The notes: generated by a model not told the origin, from the letters alone. Shown: positions 35,401 through 47,719, counted from the first letter of the stretch. The stretch: 64,000 bases of DNA from Siphonodentalium dalli (GCA_032622095.1 CP136069.1:100224278-100288277), one strand, 5' to 3'. A program made the numbers and translations.

Positions 35401-37560
35401 GTTCATTTTTAAGTATGTTCAGGTTATAAATAGAAGAACAGAAGGATTCATATTCATTGCTGGAAAATGTTCAGATAATAAGTTTAACAAAACAGCCAAT
35501 TGTCGTTAACTACTCATCAATGAGAATTTAGTATATAAATGATTAAGGGAGAAATATGAAATAATTCCTCTTCAATTACAGATGATGATGGCATATTTAA
35601 TGACAAGTGGTTTCAATGTTCAAAGAGAAAGAGTAAGGCAATCACTCAGGAGAATAGATCCTGCATCGGTAGCATCTCGCTGGTCCAGAACAGTTGTCAG
35701 ACGACGCTACTTTGTACCCCATCCAAATAGCTTGTGGCACATGGATGGTCACATGAAGCTTGTTCGGTAAGTAAACTGCAATGTCCCATACTATCTGCAT
35801 ACTAGTTAATACTCATAATAATTAAAATCCTTATTATCTGGTTCATTCCACTATATGATATATGGTTTTACCCAGAACTAACTTCCACAGAATTTTTCAT
35901 GTTTAAAGTTTTTATCAATATTCTTCCCCCTACCATATTTTACCAGTGTTCAAATTTGGAGTTACCATACCACTCCTTATTATGCAAATTGGCATTAAAT
36001 ATCTGTCATTTGATTACAGATACCATCAATCAATTTATAATGGCATCATAAAACTTCCATCTTGATAAGTATCGACTATTAGACTTCATATAGGACATTA
36101 TCACTGAGCCATTTGACCCATGCATTAATGCTCTAAGTAATGGACTCCTTAACCACAGCAGAATAATGGGTAACTTTTCAGGATTTAGTCGGAAATATGG
36201 CTTGTTGCCATTCATCGGAAAGCTTAAGGAGTCCATTACTTAGGGCAAGTAGAACAAGAGCTGTAATTCTGGTAAAAATTAATGGATAAAAACCATAGTA
36301 TCTGGGTATCCTTTCCACCAACATGTGCTATCACCGTGACAAAGGACAACAAAATCCGATAATCAACACCCAGCTTTTCAAGCTGATATATTCTTTCAGA
36401 CACAAATTTCCAAGTCAAACAAGGGTCATAACTGGCAAAAATTAATGCACGAAACCCATAGTATGTGGATATCCTTTCCCCAACATGTGCTATGCCAAAG
36501 AACAATGAAATCCAATAATAAAGACATCCACAGAATGTTTGTTATGGACGCATTGTCCAGCAAAGGGCCATAATGCTGGAAAAAAATTGCACTATGTGGA
36601 GATCCTTTTCAAAATGCTGGTCTACTGGCATACCAAAGGACATCCAAAATTCCAAATTGGACTATCAATACTTGAGCTGTGTTGAGAAATGTTTGTTATG
36701 GACAGACGGCTCGATGGACAGACGTCTCCAATTTATTCCCCCGAATCCTCCTTCAGCGGGTTGGGGGCATAATAAGTATGTGGATATACCCCATTATTAT
36801 TACCATCCCATCATTTTATTTCAGATGGGGCTTGGCAACGCATGGTTGTGTGGATGGGAAAACTAGGATGATTACATATATGAAATGTTCAACTGATAAC
36901 TCATCGTCAACTGTTTTGGAATCATTTCTTCAAGCTGTGCTTGCATATGGAGTGCCATCGAGAGTGAGGTCTGATTATGGAGGCGAGAATGTCCAGGTTG
37001 CTGTTTTAATGAATATATTGAATGACGAAAGTATGAATAATAGTCATCTGACGGGAGAGAGCGTTCATAATAAGAGGATTGAAAGAATGTGGAGAGATGT
37101 GTACAAGGAAGTTGTTGAGAAGTATTATTTATTGTTTTATTCTTTTGAAGATGAGAATGTTCTGGATCCTGGTGATGATGTACATAAATTTTGTTTACAT
37201 TATGCTTATATTGATTGTATAAATGCAGATTTACAAGCTTTCATGCAGGCGTGGAATTCTCATAAGTTATCTTCAGAACAAAATATGTCTCCAGAACAGC
37301 TTTGGATTCAAGGCACAATTGGTAGAATTGATAATAACTCAATTGCTGAGGACATTAGAAGGAGAGTTCAAGATTTCACCAGTACTAATCAAGATAGTAC
37401 ACTTCAAGATGGAGCTGAACCAGATGCTGTCCATGTTTCTGGAGTCACCATCCCAGTTTCTGAAGCTCAGAGCAATGAAATTTTCCAAAGGACCTCAAAC
37501 ATTATAGATCCAAAAGATAAATATTTGGTGTTCAAGTCAATATTAGAAAGTCCCCAATGA
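29491..37560 (+). CDS. integrase-like DDE transposase, five exons, inner copy
   Basis: Exons are 29491-29803, 33304-33383, 34716-34862, 35582-35766 and 36825-37560. Lengths are 313, 80, 147, 185 and 736 nt, identical to the outer copy, with every splice site kept. The 486-residue product differs from the outer copy at 15 positions by my count. These include Q325K next to the catalytic glutamate (HNKRIE) and A-to-G, D-to-Y, D-to-N and Y-to-D changes in exon 3, after the HTH. D235, D292 and E328 are intact. No stop or frameshift is present, so either copy could in principle encode active transposase. Intron 2 has gained a MITE starting 8 nt past the donor (33392-33873) and intron 3 has lost about 460 bp. 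Confidence 0.85.
30089..30266. repeat. palindrome array in intron 1 (first), inner copy
   Basis: Two triplets as in the outer copy, but the first triplet has a different spacer (ACATGTAGGT), showing that units have been shuffled since the copies diverged. Confidence 0.85.
31123..31299. repeat. palindrome array in intron 1 (second), inner copy
   Basis: About five palindromes against about ten in the outer copy (7132-7513). The missing part corresponds to an internal block bounded by palindromes, as expected for recombination between units. Confidence 0.85.
33392..33873. mobile_element. MITE in intron 2 of inner copy only
   Basis: The ends AAGGTACTCAATCCGATC and TCGGATTGAGTACCTTT are inverted. 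The outer copy reads GGTAATTTAAGTTAC uninterrupted at this place, giving the empty site. A TTAA target is likely (right flank TTTAAG, left flank ATAA with one change). Older relatives lie in intron 1 of both copies. Confidence 0.7.
36135..36241. repeat. hairpin MITE relic in intron 4, inner copy
   Basis: Counterpart of 12548-12654, with the same bracket AAGTAATGGACTCCTTAA and the same loss of half the parent palindrome seen at 61978-62177. Confidence 0.65.
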
Positions 37561-37851
37561 AGTTGATTGTTTAGTTGGAAATTTACATAGCTGTGGCTTG
37601 AATAAGTAACTTCTAGATTCACATTTTTAGTGACATCTTGTTGACTTAATTATTTCAGTGACTTAAACTCAGAAGTTAGCACCCAACAACAGTTCCTCTG
37701 GTAGAATGTAGCAATCAACTAATTTTGTTGAAATTTCCAACCACATCGACTGTGCCATTTCAGAGAACACAACTATGCACAAATGAAAATATTTACTACT
37801 TTATTCAGGACAAATTGTGTTTTTTTTCTGCCTACATGTATTTGAATATGA

Positions 37852-37857
37852 AATAAA
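37852..37857 (+). terminator. poly(A) signal of transposase gene, inner copy
   Basis: AATAAA about 290 bp after the stop, same position as in the outer copy. Confidence 0.45.
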
Positions 37858-38695
37858 TCAAAATAACTTATTAAACTTGGGCAAGATTATATTATATCGA
37901 ATCACTTAAAAGTGTTAATGCCAACCAAAAATTAAGTCACATGAATTCTTTCTACAGTTTATCACATGAATTCTTTCTACAGTTTATGTCCATATCAAGC
38001 TAACCAATTCTTTTCATATATAAATATCAATAATTATTAAATTTATTTTCTGATCACACAGCAAGGAGTTGTTCAACATAGATACTTAAAATATTAAATA
38101 AAATGACAGTATTATAGTACTATTACCATCATTTAATGTCCCATGCGTTTCTATGTATCTTTTAGAGGATGATAGAAATTCCAAGTTTCCAATCTTTAAA
38201 GCAAACTTGAAATTTATATCATATAGATAGAAATAAACTATATCATCCATTTCATAAATCATCATTATTCATTAGTATCTGGTAACTATAACTTGTTAGA
38301 AACATCTTGTTTAACAAATATTCAAATTGAATGTGTTTATAAAGAGATATTCTCAATTACAAGTCACATACCGGTATAGATTATTACTGGCAAACAATAT
38401 ATAATTAAATCTTATAATGTTGTTTCCCAAAATTCTTTATGATGGTCATTCATTGTCAGACTAACAACTATCCACTTGAAATGATGGACGACCATCATAA
38501 AATACTCTAATATTTACATTTGCTGTCTCACAGCCTTAGCGTTGGAACAGGGAAGAAATAATTTTGGTTTGTGATTTAAGCTGCTGCAGGCTGTTGATCA
38601 TGCCATGAATTTCTACTCTGGATACTACCAAGGAGATCATATTCCATATTTCTTTGTTAATATACTTGTTCCTTAATTAATAATAATCTAATTTA

Positions 38696-38867
38696 CAGTA
38701 GGAAGTGGTCCCAGCTTGAGATTTCATGATTTTTGTGAGCTGTTATCGAAGTAAACTTTGAATTGATTACCTAGGAGAATTTCCGTTACAGTGAGTGACG
38801 CAAAGCAAAATCGCCTCCCCAAAGTCACTTAAATCATACAATTTCAAGCTGGGACCTTCACCTACTG
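38696..38867. repeat. small inverted-end element (CAGTAGG), inner copy
   Basis: Same element as 14947-15119, with a few substitutions. Confidence 0.6.
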
Positions 38868-40865
38868 TGAAATAGGTATAGCAACAGGTATTATATATTA
38901 ATAATTTTATTCATTCAATAAATTCATTGTTTTCAAAGTTCCCATGTTTTAAAATTGTGGAATATGATCTCTATAGGCATAGCCAGTTAGAGATTAATGA
39001 CATGATCTACTGCTGGCTGGTGCCACCAAAGCTCACCATGAAATACAAAGTCTAGGAATAGATCTCTAATTTATAAATATATTATTGTTGCTAGAGAAAG
39101 TAACTATGAGTATAGTCTAGCAGTTTAATCAAATATATTGTCTAACAATGTATCAATTTCTCAAAATTAGAACTCTATCAAAACAGTTGCAGTCACTGGT
39201 GTATATTAATAGCATTTATGGTTTAAAAATCTAAACCATATGGTAAATTTATTTATTATATGCTAAACAGTAATTTATCTAAAAACAAGTTGTGGTTAAA
39301 TAAATTTTAATACCCCCCAGACCGATTCACTTGTGTGTAGCAATGTACAATGTACATGCATATTTTAACATTCTTGTGAATCAGTAGAATAACTTATTAT
39401 TATAGTTATATTTAAAAATTGAATTTGAAATTCGACCCAATTATGGGGGAAATAACTCGAATACAGAAGTCTATTTATGCCCTGAGAAGATGGCTAAATA
39501 AATATTCTGTGATTACATAATATTGAGCCCAAGGAGGGATTTGCTAGTTCACAAGACATGAGACAATTTCTCGTTCAATGGCTGTTTAATTATCTTCATT
39601 AATCAGCCGAAATTGGGAGATTTTACTCAGCAGCATATATAGGCCTATAAGACCATAGGCCCCTGCACTGCGGCCCATTTGCACACCTCCCGCCCATTTT
39701 GGTATTGTATCAACATTTTATACATAAAAATTTGCTCAGATATATACTCCTTCGAATCCACACTCAATGCACAACTTTCAAAGACAACATCCATTACTTA
39801 TATTCACACTGAAGTGGCAAATGGAAAGACCATTTAGCACCCATTTTCAATGATGGCATAGAAAGTTTGAGTCTCCACTCTAAACCCCATGCACTTCCAT
39901 GACAAAACTGACAAATTAAATTATATCACCCATTTCCAACAATGGGTTGAGCGCATGGAAATTTTGTCAAAATACAATAGCAATGCAAGTGTGGGTTTGT
40001 GTACATCACATGATGTCATTTGGACAAACGTTGTAACAAAATTAATAGTGTCTACTTGAATGCAAATACGGCAAGGGGGGACCAAGTTTGAACTCAGGTT
40101 CTCTTTGACCAATCGGCATGAAAGTTGTTAAGTCGTCTTCTATGATTAACTGTAGGCCTTGTTCCAAATTTGCTGAAAAGTTATAAACGCGCCAAAAGCG
40201 TGACAGAATTACAAACATGTAGATAGACACAAACAGATGACGGGTTATATATATATATATATATTAATTAAATGCAATGACTATCAAAATTATTTGTGTT
40301 AGATTATTGCTGATAGTTGCCGCCCGAATCAATATGTAAATATTTAAAATTGGGCGTAGTTCAGATGATGTTTTCTATGAAGTGGTATGGTCGATTTCTT
40401 TGAAGTTTTCGGTGATGTTATTAGAATGCTACATTCCCCAGGTTGGCATAGCACCTAGGTAGGTACCCCATCAAGTCCATCAATGATCCATCATCTGGGT
40501 GGTATAGAATTGGCCCATCAATCATCATACACTTGGTCTCTCAGATTAAATAAACAATAAATTAGAATTCATTCTGCTGGTTGGCAGCAGGGACTACTGT
40601 AATTGTGTGTATCAGTGATATTTGTTTATCAACACATTTGAAATATTACCATTGTATCTGTGATACATTCAAGTGACGTACCAAAATTTTAAGTTTTAAG
40701 ACTTTTGAAATTTTACGGATTAACATTATGTTTCGCAAAGTTAAAGGCATGGGTGTCTTCACAGTGGTATTGCTGTTAAAATAGTTACATCCATTAAACA
40801 GAAAGAATATTAAAATATAGACAGATTTTGTTCTTTATACCAATCATAAATTTTGTGTAAATAAT

Positions 40866-41114
40866 ATGATGTTGTCAAGTTTGTATGCAGTGTTATGTAA
40901 AAGAAAGCCAAATTCTGTTAAAGTACAGTATGTAAAGATCGTACAAAAGCAAAACACTCAACACCACAAAGTGGACTTTGGTTCAAACTGTATAGCATTA
41001 GCACTTTCTTATGATCCTCGCCACTCAAGATATCGTTTTTTGAATGGGTCGATCACTGTCAATCACTCTCTCAAAAAAATACCCTTTTGCTTACTCTTGA
41101 TGTGCTGTATATAG
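40866..41114 (+). pseudogene. degenerate Ulp1/C48-like protease remnant, inner copy
   Basis: An 82-residue frame reads VQYVKIVQKQN, HHKVDFGSNCIALALSYD and ends with KKIPF. Ulp1-like proteases of eukaryotic transposons commonly show V-Q-QQ, DCG-FAIA-A and a final P-FP motif in that order, and this frame lines up with all three, but the catalytic Cys of DCG is Phe. Only the last quarter of such a domain is present. The outer copy has the same remnant with further damage, so decay began before the copies split. It may be a captured or ancestral second gene of the element. Confidence 0.4.
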
Positions 41115-43438
41115 ACAAATTCTCAGCTCACACAAAGGGTGTTTTGTTGATAATATCCCATTTATACCATCATTATATTGTTTTACTATATTCTGGAGGA
41201 CATTTTCATAATTTGGAAACTTGTTTGTAAAATTATAACCTACAACCAAGGCTGTCCATGCCTTCCAACAAGTGCACCGCCCAGACTATCCCCCTGCCAA
41301 ATTGACTTTCCTGTGAAGTTCATTCATTTGATTATGTGTCTTAATTTGAAAGATGTCTTAATCTGGCCTGTGATGACTGAATAAAACTGGCATGATTACC
41401 AACAATTATTGAAGTTGGTTTATATTTGTTAGAGTTATCAAGGTGGACAAACAGCAAAAATTTACAAACTAAGGGTGATAACTCAGACAAAATGAAAATG
41501 CATACTCTGTCATTTGGCACTCTTTTGAAAGCAAAAAGAAACGATTGTCAGATAGCAAAGAAGGATAACTCTAAAATGGAAATGTGAAATTTTTTAGTTC
41601 CTACGATATGAATATGCCAAGCTTTCCTGAATAGATAAATAGTCATTGTTCAATAGCCTATTAACAAGTTATTAATCGTCAATGTGTGATTCTATTGCAT
41701 TTCAACAGGGCTTTGCTGAATTAGTACTCTGTCCTTCACCCAGTGCAAAATCGTGCTTGTAGTACTAGTTTGTAAATACTTGTGATGAGGCGATTCATCC
41801 CTGGCTACATATTCTCATATTGACCAATGACTGACCGATCAGTATGCATATATTTTATTCTTTAATTTACTTTGTATATCTTAATCATATGTGTACTTAG
41901 TATACTAGTAAGATATATTTGTAGCTTGAAACTATTGATGTATTACTAACATTCACAGTCTACATAATTATAGTCCCTACCAGGACACTCACATAATGCT
42001 AATGGTGCAAGTGATGAAATAAATTGGTCAAAGAGATTACTATCTCTTTATTCTTGTGTCATTTTTCATTTAAAGAGGCTTCACTGTACAAAATTTATGG
42101 CTCCAGATACTGGTATATATGAGTTATTGTATAATACTTCTTCATAATATTGAATAATCAATCAGTTTCTAACTCAAATTACCCAATTACCCCTGTATTG
42201 TTCCCTGAAGAACAAGATGGGACATTTTTATAGTCTAAGACTCGGGACACAGCATGGGGTACTAGTAAATATCAACGAATGCCATTGCCTGAATATAGGT
42301 GTCCTTTCACATCATGACCATAGAAGTTGAAAGTGACATTAAATTGTTCTAGTTTTTTGTGGAAGGAACGAAGTCTTAAAGATGATCTATCTCTTTGTAA
42401 ACATGTGTTATATTATATAATATAGTTACCGGGGTATAAAATATTAGATATGAATCAAAGACCCCTGTCCGGAAATTGATTAATATTCATTATATTTCAA
42501 ATATTTTCGGGTCTAAAAACGTGCGACAGTTTAGCGAACGAACAATAGTGGTTATTGTTAACAGAGACCAGAATTTTTATTGTGTAATTTCGTCACAAAT
42601 AAAAGTTAATTAGATTCTTTATCGCTTATAACAATGTAATAACACAATACAAACAAGCAACCTGGGATATTTGACACTTTGTGCATAGCTACAGGAACAC
42701 CCTAATGATCTCTATCGCTATACGATATTGTCTGTTCTAAAAATAGATTAATAAAGTGTCCCACTTTGATAATCATGTCATTGTCAAGCCTTGAAATAGC
42801 GTGTCTGTCTGTAGTTGATACAGGTGCAGAATTATGAGTACCACTAGGTCTTGGCTGAAAAAAAAAAAGATAAATGTTTTAAGAATACATGTTATTTTAG
42901 ATTACTTTGGTTTGGGAGCGGGGTATAGGTGCTGGGTAAGAGTTCAAATAGTAAGTAGCCCAGTATTCATTTAGCTATGTCACTGTATCAATTCTAGATG
43001 ACACGAAAAGACTGATTTGAACTAATGTGAAAATACAAGTATGTTACTAGGACAATTCTTGTTTTTGTTTTTGTTTTTTTTAGGCTGAATTTATTAGTGA
43101 ATTGATTTGATTGAGACAATAGTTGATAAGTGCTTAATAAAGTTGCAGAAGTACAAGAAATGATGTTTCCTTCTTGCATCCCTCATGCCCCCCCTTCTCC
43201 GGCGTCCCTGACTGGCCTAAAATTATTCACCTTGTAAGCTAGTGCATTCTTTAATACATGCGAGGCTCCCTATGGGAAACTTGCATCTATAAGAAAATTC
43301 ACGGGCATAGGATCTTTAATGCTGCAATAGTGCAGCTCCCATCATGAAAGGGTTAATCAGGGGTACGATGACAGAACTACCACGTGCACAATATCGGTGT
43401 TGAATGAAAACTTGATATGGTATGAAGATGCCAGGCTT

Positions 43439-43703
43439 TATTTGCGCTTAAGCGCAAATAATCTAATGGAGACTGAGAGCTTTGGTAACCATTAGATTAT
43501 TTGCGCTTAAGCGCAAATAACTTATTTGCGCTTAAGCGCAAATAACCTATTTGCGCTTAAGCGCAAATAATTTATTTGCGCTTGAGCGCAAATAATTTAT
43601 TTGCGCTTAAGCGCAAATAATCTAATGGAGACTGAGAGCTTTGGTAACCATTAGATTATTTGCGCTTAAGCGCAAATAACTTATTTGCGCTTAAGCGCAA
43701 ATA
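43439..43703. repeat. palindrome array, right arm unit 1, inner copy
   Basis: About eight palindromes at 25-bp period. Two are interrupted by a hairpin whose arms are AATCTAATGG and CCATTAGATT around the loop AGACTGAGAGCTTTGGTAA. Confidence 0.85.
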
Positions 43704-44559
43704 ATATGGAAACCGAACAGATTGACAGAGATCTATGTATTATATGATGTTACAACACAATTGGGTTAATTATAGAACAGTTTAAAGTGATTCCCCTTAT
43801 TCCAGTTACCATACATGCAAGTCTGGAAAAGACCAATTCAACTGGTCTTAATATTAATGAGACCGATCGATCTAATTAATTTAAAATCCAATCATTGGTT
43901 AACTTGATACTAACCTCTTCCTCAAAGAAATGAGGAGGTTGATATTGATATTCTGTATGCATAAATATGAGTAGGCAACATACTATCCTAATGAGACTAT
44001 GTTAATGAACTCAGGAATAAATTTGTCACTCCTCCAATTTGTGATAAATATCTCATATAACTACACTCGGAAACTGCTTCATAGCCTATCATAAATTGAT
44101 CTCCAGTGGATGGTAAAAATGGTATGGGTCGGTACAGTATACATGTGGATGATGGATTGGTTGGCATTATAGTCAGGAATAGTTTTGGAATTATGGTACA
44201 ACTGGTATCTAACTGATTCATGAACAAACATCTAAGCTTGATAATGTTCAAAGATATTAATTGTTATATTCCATGTTTTGGAACTGAAATAGCCACATAC
44301 TATTAGAGCTCTATAACTATGAGTTGTATACTGATTAAGATGGAAGTTAGAGAAACTTTGGGGGTAGGTGTCTAAAAATATGGTGGAAACAAATATTTTT
44401 TGCTGGCTTGGGGTGAAGGGTTCCCAAAATTGCCAGATGCAAACAAAACATAGCATACCTGCCTGCAATTTATTTTTTCTACCACCTCCCCCACATTATA
44501 AATACTTTGCAACATACACTAGTCCATGCTAGTAGTCAAATAATTCTGAAATGTATTAA

Positions 44560-45142
44560 CCTTTCCATGACTGGAGTTTCTTGAAATTTTGTAAATACCC
44601 TGTGCCAATGTATTCTCTAATATATGCAAGTCTTCCATAGGGAGCCTCGAATGGATTGAGTTAACTGGATTCAAATCGCAATTCACAATGCAATTTCCAA
44701 TTTTGGCTTACCAATTATTTACAATGAAAAAACATGTATTGGTATCGTAGGGAATACTATACAAAATCTACCAAGTGCTGCAAAATGTTATACAAATTTT
44801 AAAAATTAAATCGACCCCTGGAGCCTCACATATATACCTGTAAGATAATACATTGGCCTCAGGGAGGCCGGAAGCACGAAAGGGCAAGGGGGGCAAACGA
44901 GCCAGTAGGGCACCATTTGGGTCCCAATTAGACACCCCGGGCCAGGGCAGGGGGGGGGGGGGGGAGTGCCCCCTCATGCCCCCCTTTTCCGGCGTCCCTG
45001 ACTGGCCTAAAATTATTCACCTTGTAAGCTAGTGCATTCTTTAATACATGCGAGGCTCCCTATGGGAAACTTGCATCTATAAGAAAATTCACGGGCATAG
45101 GATCTTTAATGCTGCAATAGTGCAGCTCCCATCATGAAAGGG
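44560..45142. mobile_element. piggyBac-like MITE in right arm, inner copy
   Basis: TTAA at 44556-44559 and 45143-45146; ends CCTTTCCATGACTGGAG and CTCCCATCATGAAAGG. It carries a hAT-like MITE (44860-45000). The right end alone is present in unit 1 (to 43352), because that unit starts inside the element. The equivalent full element in the outer copy is 48722-49295. Confidence 0.6.
44860..45000. mobile_element. 141-bp hAT-like MITE with G-run
   Basis: The ends CAGGGAGGCCGGAAG and TTCCGGCGTCCCTG are imperfect inverted repeats. The flanks ATTGGCCT and ACTGGCCT form an 8-bp duplication with one mismatch. It contains a long poly-G run (44950-44964). Copies sit at equivalent places near 47350-47490 and 49017-49152. 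The unit-1 boundary at about 43180 falls inside this element. Confidence 0.6.
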
Positions 45143-45504
45143 TTAATCAGGGGTTGAAGACAGAACTACCATGTGCACCAGGGACCAGCCTAGGGTCAAA
45201 ATATAGGGAGAAGTGACTTCTCCCTCTTGGAAAAATAAGGAGAAGTGGGGGCTTACCAGGGAGAAGTGGAGCGTTAGTGCGACTATTTGTCGCCAGTAAC
45301 TATTCATTGGAACTGATTGTTTTAGCTGTTATTATTGTCCACAATAGATTTTCTACATGGGTGAGGATAAACTGGAAGTGTTAAGCTGAGCAGTAGATCA
45401 TCCAGTCACCAATTCTTCAGGGAGATTAAAAATTTAACTAAAAAATTTTTGTGCACCATATCGGTTTTGAATGAAAACCTTATATGGTATGAAGATGCCA
45501 GGCT

Positions 45505-45662
45505 TTATTTGCGCTTAAGCGCAAATAATTTATTTGCGCTTAAGCGCAAATAATCTAATGGAGACTGAGAGCTTTGGTAACCATTAGATTATTTGCGCTT
45601 AAGCGCAAATAACTTATTTGCGCTTAAGCGCAAATAACCTATTTGCGCTTAAGCGCAAATAA
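45505..45662. repeat. palindrome array, right arm unit 2, inner copy
   Basis: About five palindromes with the AATCTAATGG hairpin in the middle, in the place equivalent to the intron-1 arrays of the left arm. Confidence 0.85.
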
Positions 45663-45878
45663 TCTGGAAACCTAACAGATTGACAGAGATCTACATGTAT
45701 GTATTATATGATGTTACAACACAATTGGGTTAATTATAGAACAGTTTAAAGTGATTCCCCTTATTCCAGTTAACGTACATGCAAGTCTGGAAAAGACCAA
45801 TTCAATTGGTTTTAATATTAATAAGACCGATCGATCTAATTAATTTAAAATCCAATCATTGGTTAAATTGATACTAAC

Positions 45879-46180
45879 CTCTTCCTCCGGCAATTGATTC
45901 TGTGAATGAATTATCTTCTGTTCTTGATTCAACTCTTGATTCATTGGAGAAAAATGTCTTAAATACCAAACAAAGCCTTCAACTTATCCTATGGAGACTG
46001 CACCTCAATGAACAGAATGATGAAGCCATTGAAGGTTTAATCCTCTCCAAATACACTGATCCAATTCAGACTTTAATGAGTATCTTTCATTTGCTGACTG
46101 AACAGTCCTGTCATCCATCATAAATAAAAAATTGTTCGCAAAATCCTGCTCAATGTTGTCATAGTTAGATCAACATCCAT
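45879..46180 (-). pseudogene. inverted decayed copy of transposase exon 1, inner right arm
   Basis: Read on the minus strand, this matches exon 1 (29491-29803) from ATGGAT to the donor (AAGAGGTTAGTATCAATTT). The frame stops after about 20 codons (TTTATGA), and the middle is rearranged, with a short extra segment replacing part of the codon 60-75 region. The plus-strand open frame across it is a shadow. Since the outer right arm has the same lesions (49846-50120), the inverted exon was already dead in the common ancestor and is part of the element's normal structure. Confidence 0.8.
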
Positions 46181-46497
46181 AATTATTTAGAAATGATATT
46201 TGCATTGTAATACTTATAGATGATGTACATGTACACCCAGCTGCCCCAAGTTCAAATGAAAAAAGGAGGGAAAATGGATTCCTAATGAAAAATGATAACT
46301 TAATTGGTTTAGACCTTCCTAAAAATCTTATGGGGGTGATAGCCTGAATGTGAAAACTGTCTTTCGTAGCCTTCTGAGTAGGACATGGTTGCACATTTTT
46401 ATTTGGCAAAGCATCACTGGAAGTCCTCCCCTTATGATCACATGGTAGCAAGGCTTGAGCCATTGATATGAAGGGGGTTTTTCTAAAAGGAAGATCT

Positions 46498-46681
46498 ATT
46501 TGCGCTTGCGCTTAAGCGCAAATGATTTGCGCTTAAGCGCAAATAGTTTCCCTAAAGGATTCTTGATATTTATTTGCGCTTAAGCGCAAATAATTTCTAT
46601 TATTTGCGCTTAAGCGCAAATATCTGGATTTATTTGCGCTTAAGCGCAAATAACAAGAATTATTTGCGCTTAAGTGCAAAT
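46498..46681. repeat. subterminal palindrome array, right end of inner copy
   Basis: About six palindromes, 30 bp inside the terminus, mirroring 29187-29333. Spacers here are longer and differ from the left end. Confidence 0.85.
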
Positions 46682-47719
46682 CAGGAATAAATGTGAAAAT
46701 GGCCTCCCATAGAATCTATCAAATATATTGAGGATTGTACTGTACAGAATTATATTTTGTTACTCCTCCAATTTGTGATAAATATCTAACTACACTTGGA
46801 AACTGCTTCATAGCCTATCATAAATTGATCTCCAGTGGATGGTAAAAAATGGTATGGGTCGGTACAGTATACATGTGGATGATGTTCCATAATTCCAAAA
46901 CTATTCCTGACTATAATGCCAACCAGTCCAACTGGTATCTAACTGATTCATGAAGAAACATCTAAGCTTGATAATGTTCAAAGATATTAATTGTTATATT
47001 CCATGTTTTGGAACTGAAATAGCCACGTACTATTAGAGCTCTATAACTATGAGTTGTATACTGATTAGGATGGAAGTTAGAGAAACTTTGGGGGTAGGTG
47101 TCTAAAAATCGGGTGGAAACAAATAGGGAGCCTCGAATGGATTGAGTTAACTGGATTCAAATCGCAATTCGCGATGCAATTTCCAATTTTGGCTTACCAA
47201 TTATTTACAATGAAAAAACATGTATTGGTATCGTAGGGAATGCTAAACAAAATCTACCAAGTGCTGCAAAATGCTATACAAATTTTAAAAATTAAATTGA
47301 CCCCTGGAGCCTCACATATATACCTGTAACATAATACATTGGCCTCAGGTATGCCGGAAGCACGAAAGGGCAAGGGGGGGGGGGGGCAAACGAGCCAGTA
47401 GGGCACCATTTGGGTCCCAATTAGACACCCCGGGCCAGGGCAAGGGGGGGGGGGAAGTGCCCCCTCATGCCCCCCTTCTCCGGCATCCCTGACTGGCCTA
47501 AAAATATTCACCTTGTAAGCTAGTGCATTCTTTAATACATGCGAGGCTCCCTATGGGAAACTTGCATCTATAAGAAAATTCACGGGCATAGGATCTTTAA
47601 TGCTGCAATAGTTCAGCTCCCATCATGAAAGGGTTAATCAGGGGTACGATGACAGAACTACCACGTGCATCATATCGGTGTTGAATGAAAACTTGATATA
47701 GTATGAAGATGCCAGGCTT

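Larger units (their letters stand above)
37561..43178. other. 3' noncoding part of inner copy
   Basis: AT-rich, matching the outer copy until about 42820, without the outer copy's 4.7-kb element, Helitrons and LINE. It is the best available picture of the ancestral sequence. A 165-bp piece (42500-42667) has no outer-copy counterpart because the LINE replaced it there. Nothing coding recognised except the remnant at 40866-41114. Confidence 0.5.
29153..46711 (+). mobile_element. complete giant IS3EU-like DNA transposon (inner copy), 17.6 kb
   Basis: The termini are TATGGGAGGCCGTTTTCAC on the left and its near reverse complement (GTGAAAATGGCCTCCCATA) on the right. GAATCT occurs directly outside both ends (29147-29152 and 46712-46717). 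Contents in order: palindrome array, promoter region, five-exon transposase with two more arrays in intron 1, 5.6 kb of noncoding DNA with an Ulp1-like remnant, and a right arm that is an amplified inverted copy of the left arm. The 6-bp duplication and TAT...ATA ends agree with what I recall for the IS3EU superfamily (6-bp TSD, TAY...RTA ends). Length is extreme for a cut-and-paste element with one recognisable gene. Confidence 0.8.
43180..46711. repeat. right arm of inner copy: two tandem units, inverted relative to left arm
   Basis: Unit 1 runs about 43180-44990 and unit 2 about 44990-46711; both open in the same short hAT-like MITE (CCGGCGTCCCTGACTGGCC). Reading the minus strand inward from 46711, the order is terminus, palindromes, leader, exon-1 copy, donor, intron, palindromes, mirroring 29153-31300. 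In unit 1 the exon-1 copy has been replaced by a fold (CCTCTTCCTC, then GAGGAGGTT). Shared landmarks with the left arm include TTACCAAAGCT followed by TCAATCTCTG or a variant before a palindrome cluster. Confidence 0.7.

Noticed and set aside
44768-44977. Pro-rich minus-strand frames of 60-85 residues, repeated near 47254, 48920 and 48958
   Set aside because: They lie across the G-rich hAT-like MITE in each right-arm unit, and their repetition reflects the repeat.
45902-46123. 73-residue plus-strand frame
   Set aside because: It is the antisense of the decayed exon 1 in the right arm (45879-46180), not a gene of its own. The same holds for 49911-50108.
29153-46711. LTR retrotransposon or retroviral integrase
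   Set aside because: The integrase-like gene has introns and an HTH, there is no gag, protease or reverse transcriptase, and the ends are inverted with a 6-bp duplication rather than direct LTRs.
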